Below, piece after piece: positions 7,458-11,425 of a stretch of 11,425 bases of DNA. Numbering within the stretch: the stretch's first letter is position 1; the number at the start of each line of letters is the position of its first letter. Made by a program: the position numbers and the translations under genes. Where the stretch lies: the NCBI GenBank assembly GCA_937874345.1, contig CALNBT010000173.1, forward strand, positions 1 to 11,425. Direction: 5' to 3'. This DNA is from an uncultured Prevotella sp. GTDB taxonomy: Bacteria > Bacteroidota > Bacteroidia > Bacteroidales > Bacteroidaceae. The notes beneath the pieces are model-generated. The model saw only the letters and a program-made list of their open reading frames with translations. It searched no databases and was not told the origin of the DNA.

Positions 7458-7566
7458 CAAGATTTATTTTGATTTGCTACTTGTAGATGACAATATTAAT
7501 TAATTTTATACTTGAATTCTATCCGTTTCGGATGCAATAACTTGATGAAACCACCGTTAAAGAAAC

Positions 7567-8316
7567 ATGAAAAGAAGAGGATTATGCACCCTAATACTTT
7601 CCCTGAACTTGATTTCAGGATTTGCTCAGTTTGACAAGACGGTGCAAAATCGTCCTTATACCGACTTGCGTCCCTTTCATTTTGGCGTACTGCTGGGTAC
7701 ACATGTTCAGGACATAGAGTTCAATAACATTGGTCCACAACAAATCACCATGGATGACGGTACGGTTAAGAATGTGCTGGTTACAACCGATCAGGACCGC
7801 TGGGACCCAGGACTGACTATCGGTGTACTAGGCGAGTTAAGGCTCAGTTCACTGTTTCAGTTCCGCATTGCGCCTACTATGTATTTCGGCAACCGGCACC
7901 TTGCATTCAAAGATTTCAGCGATCCAGATCAGACAGGAAAACCGACAGAACAAAGAGAGGATTTAAAAATGGCGTACATGTCGACAGCGCTCGATCTCAT
8001 TTTTGCCTCTCCAAGGTTCAACAATCATCGGCCATACTTACTGGCGGGGTTAAACCCAATGCTCAATCTCAATCAAAAAAACGATCAACAGATCGCATTA
8101 AAGAAATACGATATGTTTCTTGAACTCGGTTTAGGATGCGATTTTTACTTGCAATATTTTAAGTTGCGACCCGAACTAAAATTTATGCTGGGTCTAACCA
8201 ATAGCTACGATAGCCAACATGCAGGCACTATTACCGACAAAAACATGCTTCCTTTTACAAATTCAGTCAACAAATCAACCTCGAAGATGATCGCCTTGAC
8301 ATTCTATTTTGAATAA
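7567..8316 (+). CDS. porT: PorT-family outer-membrane beta-barrel protein
   Basis: A predicted outer-membrane beta-barrel protein of 249 residues. A Sec signal peptide (MKRRG followed by a hydrophobic stretch) is probably cleaved after SGFA at residue 20. The mature part shows alternating hydrophobic/polar strands and ends in a typical barrel C-terminus, KMIALTFYFE. Segments resembling PorT/SprT are LRPFHFGVLLGTHVQDIEF (35-53), FRIAPTMYFGNRHLAF, HRPYLLAGLNPML and GLGCDFYLQYFKLRPELKF. In Porphyromonas, PorT is needed for type IX secretion of gingipains; homologues also occur widely in Bacteroidetes. No other type IX gene is visible here, so whether this copy serves such a system is open. The start at ATG 7567 gives a normal signal peptide. 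A weak promoter candidate, TATACTTG (7507-7514, one mismatch), precedes it. A generic PorT-like barrel is the alternative. Confidence 0.8.
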   Translation: MKRRGLCTLILSLNLISGFAQFDKTVQNRPYTDLRPFHFGVLLGTHVQDIEFNNIGPQQITMDDGTVKNVLVTTDQDRWDPGLTIGVLGELRLSSLFQFRIAPTMYFGNRHLAFKDFSDPDQTGKPTEQREDLKMAYMSTALDLIFASPRFNNHRPYLLAGLNPMLNLNQKNDQQIALKKYDMFLELGLGCDFYLQYFKLRPELKFMLGLTNSYDSQHAGTITDKNMLPFTNSVNKSTSKMIALTFYFE

Positions 8317-8391
8317 TAATGAAAGCAAGTCGTACAGAGAAGCTATGAATAGAATTTGCAAGTACAAAACAAAATGGTGCATATTGATAAA

Positions 8392-8430
8392 CAAACCCAT
8401 TGAAATTGCCGGTCAATTTCAATGGGTTTG
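8392..8430. terminator. Bidirectional hairpin between convergent genes
   Basis: A perfect 17-bp stem (8392-8408 with 8414-8430) with loop CCGGT lies between the porT-like gene and the convergent 5'-nucleotidase operon. On the minus strand the stem runs into GGGTTTGTTTATC, so it best terminates the nucleotidase transcript. On the plus strand only the TTT at the stem end is present, so termination there may be weaker. Confidence 0.75.
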
Positions 8431-8496
8431 CCATGCAAAATGATTGATATCGAATTCCACCGCCAATAGACGCTTTTTGTCATTCGTATCTTTACC

Positions 8497-9345
8497 TTAT
8501 TTTACCTTATTAAATTTCAATTTCATTTTGCCCACAAACAATGCTTGCTTACCGTTCTGATCAACTGCCACAGGGTTGCCATCCATGTTCTTGACGTATT
8601 CTAATTTTCTCAAATAAGTGTGCGAATGCCCACCCAACACCAAATCGATGTTGCGCGTATTGGCAATCAACCATTGGTCACTCTTTCCTTTATCAGACCA
8701 TCCCAAATGCGATAGACATATCACCAAATCACATTTCTTTTGCTTTTTCAGCATGGTAGCCGTTTCAAGAGCTACCTGCTGTGGATTGAGGTACTTCACA
8801 CCCTGACAATTCTTGGCGTCAACCAAACCATCCAAGGCTGGTGCCACAGAAAAGACACCAATGCGTATTCCGTTACGTTTCATGACGATGTAAGGCTTTA
8901 CCAAACCCTCACAAGAGGTTCCAGTGAAATCATAATTGGTACAGACAATCGGGAATTGGGCCATTTTCAGTAGATTGGCAAGGTTATCCACCCCGAAATC
9001 AAATTCATGATTGCCAATCGTTACGGCATCATAACCCATCCTGTTCATCAGCTTGATTTCAACCTCACCCTTGTATAGTGTGTAATACGGTGATCCCTGG
9101 CTAAAATCGCCACTGTCGAAAAGTAATAAACCCGGATCCTTTTTCCGTTCTTCCGTCAGCATTGCGATGCGTCTGATAAAGCCACCCCTGCCTGCCACCA
9201 TCGTATCGACCAAGTTGGGATTCAAGGGATAAATGCAGCTATGGGTGTCGTTGGTATGTAATATCGTCAAAGTCTTGTCCTGTGCCACAGAAATAGTGGC
9301 AAACAACAAGAACAGTCCTACGATTAAATCAAATTTCTTTTTCAT
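8497..9345 (-). CDS. Secreted metallophosphatase, catalytic domain of a split 5'-nucleotidase
   Basis: A 282-residue exported protein holding only the calcineurin-like metallophosphatase domain of UshA-type 5'-nucleotidases, which hydrolyse nucleotides to nucleosides and phosphate in the periplasm. The signal peptide is cleaved probably after SVA (21). The full two-metal ligand set is visible: TNDTH (D33, H35), DSGDFSQG (D80), GNHEFDFG (N112, H113; D116 conserved), SHLG (H213) and GGHSH (H240, H242). The UshA C-terminal substrate domain is absent from this chain but is encoded by the gene just upstream, 25 bp away. The frame is open back to 9384, overlapping that gene. I chose ATG 9345 because a GGAG lies 8 nt before it and the signal peptide then starts normally. 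It is probably catalytic with the upstream protein as partner; substrate is unproven. Confidence 0.9.
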   Translation of the reverse strand: MKKKFDLIVGLFLLFATISVAQDKTLTILHTNDTHSCIYPLNPNLVDTMVAGRGGFIRRIAMLTEERKKDPGLLLFDSGDFSQGSPYYTLYKGEVEIKLMNRMGYDAVTIGNHEFDFGVDNLANLLKMAQFPIVCTNYDFTGTSCEGLVKPYIVMKRNGIRIGVFSVAPALDGLVDAKNCQGVKYLNPQQVALETATMLKKQKKCDLVICLSHLGWSDKGKSDQWLIANTRNIDLVLGGHSHTYLRKLEYVKNMDGNPVAVDQNGKQALFVGKMKLKFNKVK

Positions 9346-9353
9346 ATTCTTTT

Positions 9354-9360
9354 CTCCTTC
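9354..9360 (-). promoter_or_regulatory. Shine-Dalgarno sequence of the metallophosphatase gene
   Basis: Read on the minus strand this is GAAGGAG, with GGAG 8 nt before the ATG at 9345. Other starts in this window lack such a sequence. It fixes the start of the second gene of the operon and lies in the 25-bp gap after the upstream stop codon. Confidence 0.65.
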
Positions 9361-9370
9361 ACACCCAAAA

Positions 9371-10135
9371 TTACTTAACCACAATTCTACCTTCTAACTT
9401 CGAATCGACAGCAAGGCCCTTCGAGGTTTGTTCCTTGAAATACTGTTCTATAATAAATCGAACATTGTTTTCTTCTTCTTGTGGAGCAACGAAATTTTGT
9501 TTTAGTTTGAAAGCCTTCAGTTTGTCGTTACCTGCAGCAAGATAGTCAAGCGTTGCAATTCTGTAATCCTTCAGTGGATCGATAGGTGCGCCATTCAATT
9601 GAGCCGACTCCAACTGGCCATCCCTGCTAATCACTAACTGAACACCATGGCTCACAGCCTCGCCGCCAGTAGAAGCTATTTGCTGAAACAACTGCACAAC
9701 CTGGTCACCCTTCAACGTTAAGAAACTCAACTTGTTTTCAAAAGGCGCAACATCCAATATATCACCAATTGTTACATCCCCTTTTGTGAATGCTGCACGG
9801 ATGCCTCCCATGTTATAAATGGCAAAATCGGGCTGTTCATGATATTTCTGACCTCCCCATACCAGAATGTCTGCTAAAAGATTTGACAGCAGGCTTTCAG
9901 GACGACGAGACGACATATCCTGCGCAAGGACGCCAACCACAGGATTCATCAAGCTGTCCACGTGTTGCTGATAGGGCTTCATCATCGCATCAACCGATGC
10001 ATCCGGCATCGCATCATAACGTTTGTCAACCACAATCCGACTTCTGTCGATGCCCGTTAACTGATATTGTGACCTACATGAAGTACAAAGAAGGGCAGCC
10101 ACAATAAATCCACCAATTGTAAATCTCTGAATCAT
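9371..10135 (-). CDS. Lipoprotein with 5'-nucleotidase C-terminal domain only
   Basis: A 254-residue predicted lipoprotein consisting of the substrate-binding C-terminal domain of UshA-type 5'-nucleotidases with no phosphatase domain. The signal ends in LLCTSC with C20 as the probable lipidated cysteine; C17 at the -3 position is unusual but tolerable. The domain runs from about 60 to 240: RPESLLSNLLADIL (78-91), YNMGGIRAAF (107-116, R113 matching the conserved substrate-site arginine), APFENKL (130-136) and YLAAGNDKL (198-206). It is the first gene of a two-gene operon with the catalytic half. Both genes have their own export signals, and their order is opposite to that in a fused enzyme, so this is not a frameshifted single gene. 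The ATG at 10135 is preferred over a TTG two codons upstream. Whether it binds the phosphatase to form an active enzyme is inference. Confidence 0.88.
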   Translation of the reverse strand: MIQRFTIGGFIVAALLCTSCRSQYQLTGIDRSRIVVDKRYDAMPDASVDAMMKPYQQHVDSLMNPVVGVLAQDMSSRRPESLLSNLLADILVWGGQKYHEQPDFAIYNMGGIRAAFTKGDVTIGDILDVAPFENKLSFLTLKGDQVVQLFQQIASTGGEAVSHGVQLVISRDGQLESAQLNGAPIDPLKDYRIATLDYLAAGNDKLKAFKLKQNFVAPQEEENNVRFIIEQYFKEQTSKGLAVDSKLEGRIVVK

Positions 10136-10162
10136 AAACAAAAGATATATTATTTATATTTA

Positions 10163-10170
10163 CAAAGGTA
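10163..10170 (-). promoter_or_regulatory. -7 box of the split 5'-nucleotidase operon
   Basis: TACCTTTG on the minus strand matches TAnnTTTG exactly, 27 bp before the ATG at 10135, giving a leader of about 20 nt. A TTTG at 10200-10197 might be the -33 element, but the 26-bp spacing is longer than usual. Confidence 0.6.
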
Positions 10171-10253
10171 GCTAATAGTATTGGCTTTAAACCTGTCAAA
10201 CAACGATAATATAATAAACTTTAACATGGAAATTCAAGGCACAGCATGGTTGC

Positions 10254-10439
10254 CTACACTGTCACGCATGATTGACTATGAATAAATTGTAAGACCACAA
10301 GAATCACAAATAAGATATATCCCAAGTTCTTCGTTCTGCAATCAGCTACAAAGACTAAACAGGTTAAGACCATCAAAAGCACGAAAATTGAAGTATTTTT
10401 GGTGCCAAAACATCTGTTTGAAAAGAATCGTTTCACCAT
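10254..10439 (-). CDS. Possible two-helix membrane microprotein, unrecognised
   Basis: An open frame of 61 residues that I do not recognise. It begins MVKRFFSNRCFGTKN, basic as in a cytoplasmic N-terminus. Two hydrophobic stretches follow, at about 17-32 (SIFVLLMVLTCLVFVA) and 40-53 (GYILFVILVVLQFI), joined by a short polar turn with basic residues (DCRTKN). This is the pattern of a membrane hairpin and is unlike the arginine- or proline-rich translations usual for chance frames. Against it, no exact -7 box precedes it on the minus strand (the nearest, TATTTTTC, has one mismatch), there is no Shine-Dalgarno sequence, and AT-rich DNA can give hydrophobic translations by chance. It may therefore not be a gene. 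Confidence 0.3.
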   Translation of the reverse strand: MVKRFFSNRCFGTKNTSIFVLLMVLTCLVFVADCRTKNLGYILFVILVVLQFIHSQSCVTV

Positions 10440-10499
10440 TTCAAAATGCCGTAAAAGAATGAATATAAATCAAAAGCAGAAAAATATCTTCCTTTTAAA

Positions 10500-10530
10500 T
10501 TGCGGTTCTTAGAAAATTATGCTACCTTTG
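10500..10530 (+). promoter_or_regulatory. rplS promoter
   Basis: TTG at 10500-10502 and TACCTTTG at 10523-10530, separated by 20 bp, form the clearest Bacteroidetes-type promoter in the window. Transcription should begin near 10537 and leave a leader of about 85 nt before rplS. That leader has only short possible stems, and I do not recognise a known ribosomal-protein leader in it. Confidence 0.72.
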
Positions 10531-10620
10531 CACCGCTTTTCGGCATAACCGCTAGAGGTAGACGAGTTACTTGCTATGTTGTGTTGGAGTGACAAACAAT
10601 ATTTAATGACCAAATAAAAA

Positions 10621-10980
10621 ATGGATTTAATTAAAGTTGCTGAAGAAGCATTTGCAACCGGCAAGGAGTTTCCTGAATTTAGAGCAGGTGATACAATCAC
10701 TGTCGCTTACAAAATCATTGAGGGTACAAAGGAACGTATCCAGCTTTATCGTGGTGTTGTAATCAAAATTTCCGGACATGGCGAAAAGAAACGTTTCACA
10801 GTTCGTAAAATGTCTGGAACGATTGGCGTTGAGCGTATTTTCCCTATCGAATCACCGAACATTGATTCTATCGAGGTGAACAAGCGCGGTAAGGTACGTC
10901 GTGCCAAACTATATTACCTTCGAAATCTTACAGGCAAAAAGGCTCGTATCAAAGAGAGAAGAACTGTTACTGCCAAATAA
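10621..10980 (+). CDS. rplS: 50S ribosomal protein L19 (bL19)
   Basis: A ribosomal protein at the interface of the large and small subunits. It has 119 residues, normal for the family. Hallmarks run the full length: FRAGDTITVAYKIIEG (20-35), KERIQLYRGVVI (37-48), KRFTVRKMSGTIGVERIFP (57-75), SPNIDSIEV and GKVRRAKLYYLRNLTGKKAR (89-108). The protein is strongly basic. It has its own promoter at 10500-10530 and its own terminator at 11011-11044, so it is transcribed alone. The usual bacterial neighbours trmD, rimM and rpsP are absent, in keeping with a separate rplS transcription unit here. ATG 10621 matches the L19 N-terminus. Confidence 0.98.
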   Translation: MDLIKVAEEAFATGKEFPEFRAGDTITVAYKIIEGTKERIQLYRGVVIKISGHGEKKRFTVRKMSGTIGVERIFPIESPNIDSIEVNKRGKVRRAKLYYLRNLTGKKARIKERRTVTAK

Positions 10981-11010
10981 CCAATTTTGGCATACAGCTT
11001 TTAAGATACG

Positions 11011-11044
11011 AAAAGAGGTTCAACAGAATGTTGAACCTCTTTTT
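11011..11044. terminator. rplS terminator, probably bidirectional
   Basis: A perfect 15-bp stem (11011-11025 with 11029-11043), a GAA loop, and TTTTTATTTT at and after its 3' end on the plus strand. It lies 30 bp after the rplS stop. On the minus strand the stem ends in CTCTTTTCG, so it can also end the convergent gene that stops at 11085. Confidence 0.9.
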
Positions 11045-11084
11045 ATTTTGTGCGAACCAGTCTTGCCAACTGTTGTCAAATCAA

Positions 11085-11423
11085 TCAAAGTGAATCTTTC
11101 ATTCGTTTCTCTGAATGCGAATCTGCCGATGACCCTTCCGGCTCATCATAATGCAAGTCAACCTTATCCTCACCATGCAAAACGGTCTTAAAATCATCCC
11201 AGTTTTGGAAACCAACAAACAGGGCAATCTTGTCAAGTGTTGCCACAGACGGTTTTTCTTTCTGACTCACATAATTCCAAACCTTACTGAGTGCAGAGCT
11301 ACTGACGTCCTGTCCTAATTTAGTAAACAAATGGGATAATTTTTCGAAATCCGAAGGATGGCTGATACTTTTTCCTACTTTCCTCTCAACTGCTAACGTC
11401 AACAGTTTTAAATCATGAAACAT
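11085..11423 (-). CDS. Putative helix-turn-helix protein, start possibly beyond the window
   Basis: The visible part is 112 residues from the ATG at 11423, two bases from the window edge. The true start may lie outside, because the frame is still open there. The central segment SALSKVWNYVSQKEKPSVATLDKIALFVGFQNWDDF (about 43-78) resembles a cryptic XRE-like helix-turn-helix domain common in Bacteroidetes proteins, in which a TLD..A...G...W.DF signature follows the recognition region. The N-terminus (SISHPSDFEKLSHLFTKLG) would be the preceding helices. The tail after about residue 84 (EDKVDLHYDEPEGSSADSHSEKRMKDSL) is charged and probably disordered. DNA binding is inferred from weak family resemblance. 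Targets are unknown, and the neighbouring rplS gives no clue because the two genes converge. Confidence 0.65.
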   Translation of the reverse strand: MFHDLKLLTLAVERKVGKSISHPSDFEKLSHLFTKLGQDVSSSALSKVWNYVSQKEKPSVATLDKIALFVGFQNWDDFKTVLHGEDKVDLHYDEPEGSSADSHSEKRMKDSL

Positions 11424-11425
11424 AC

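Larger units (their letters stand above)
10136..10620. other. 485-bp intergenic region between divergent transcripts
   Basis: This gap separates the leftward nucleotidase operon from rightward rplS. It contains the two outward promoters (10163-10170 on the minus strand, 10500-10530 on the plus strand), a possible small membrane-protein gene on the minus strand (10254-10439), and the rplS leader. Apart from these I see no tRNA, repeat array or recognisable RNA element. Confidence 0.6.

Noticed and set aside
7484..7566. Possible remnant coding sequence before the porT-like gene
   Set aside because: Only short frames with early stops are present and no family resemblance was seen; it is treated as intergenic.
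9346..9384. Upstream extension of the metallophosphatase frame overlapping the preceding gene
   Set aside because: It would place 13 polar residues before the signal peptide. The Shine-Dalgarno sequence and ATG at 9345 fit better.
9790..10107. Plus-strand open frame of 105 residues antisense to the nucleotidase C-domain gene
   Set aside because: Its translation is rich in Cys, His, Pro and Gln with no recognisable pattern, while the opposite strand carries a clear conserved domain; it is a shadow frame.
10901..11191. Plus-strand open frame of 96 residues overlapping the end of rplS and its terminator
   Set aside because: It reads through the strong terminator hairpin in another frame of rplS and shows no protein-like pattern.

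Overview
The window looks like chromosomal DNA of a Bacteroidales bacterium, most likely Prevotellaceae. Four things point there: promoters of the Bacteroidetes type (TAnnTTTG at -7) before several genes; AT-rich translation starts that mostly lack a Shine-Dalgarno sequence; a TonB with the Bacteroidetes N-terminal motif (F..RN..YGAY); and a PorT-like outer-membrane protein. Base composition and coding style look uniform. I see no insertion sequence, integrase, CRISPR array, tRNA or rRNA.

Left half (1-7006), all on the plus strand. A PLP-dependent aspartate/aromatic-type aminotransferase is followed, after a 245-bp gap with its own promoter, by a compact six-gene cluster: exbB, two exbD paralogues, tonB, a PstS-like lipoprotein and an exported TPR protein. 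It ends at a strong 15-bp hairpin terminator. The first four genes encode a complete Ton motor: an inner-membrane proton channel and an energy transducer for TonB-dependent outer-membrane transporters. The last two are envelope proteins with no phosphate ABC transporter genes beside them, so they may be accessory parts of the motor or of its regulation.

Middle (7080-8430). A 55-residue 2[4Fe-4S] ferredoxin on the minus strand is divergent from a PorT-family outer-membrane beta-barrel gene on the plus strand. The ferredoxin promoter carries a 14-bp perfect palindrome. Hairpin terminators flank both genes.

Right half (8497-11425). A minus-strand operon encodes a 5'-nucleotidase in two pieces and in inverted order: first a lipoprotein holding only the UshA-type C-terminal substrate domain, then a secreted protein holding only the metallophosphatase domain with all its metal ligands. 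A 485-bp gap contains two outward-facing promoters and one possible two-helix membrane microprotein. Then come rplS (ribosomal protein L19), its terminator, and at the right edge a minus-strand protein with a putative helix-turn-helix domain whose start may lie outside the window.

Most genes are recognisable core or envelope functions. The parts least explained are the two accessory proteins of the Ton cluster, the degenerate phosphate site of the PstS-like protein, and the split 5'-nucleotidase.
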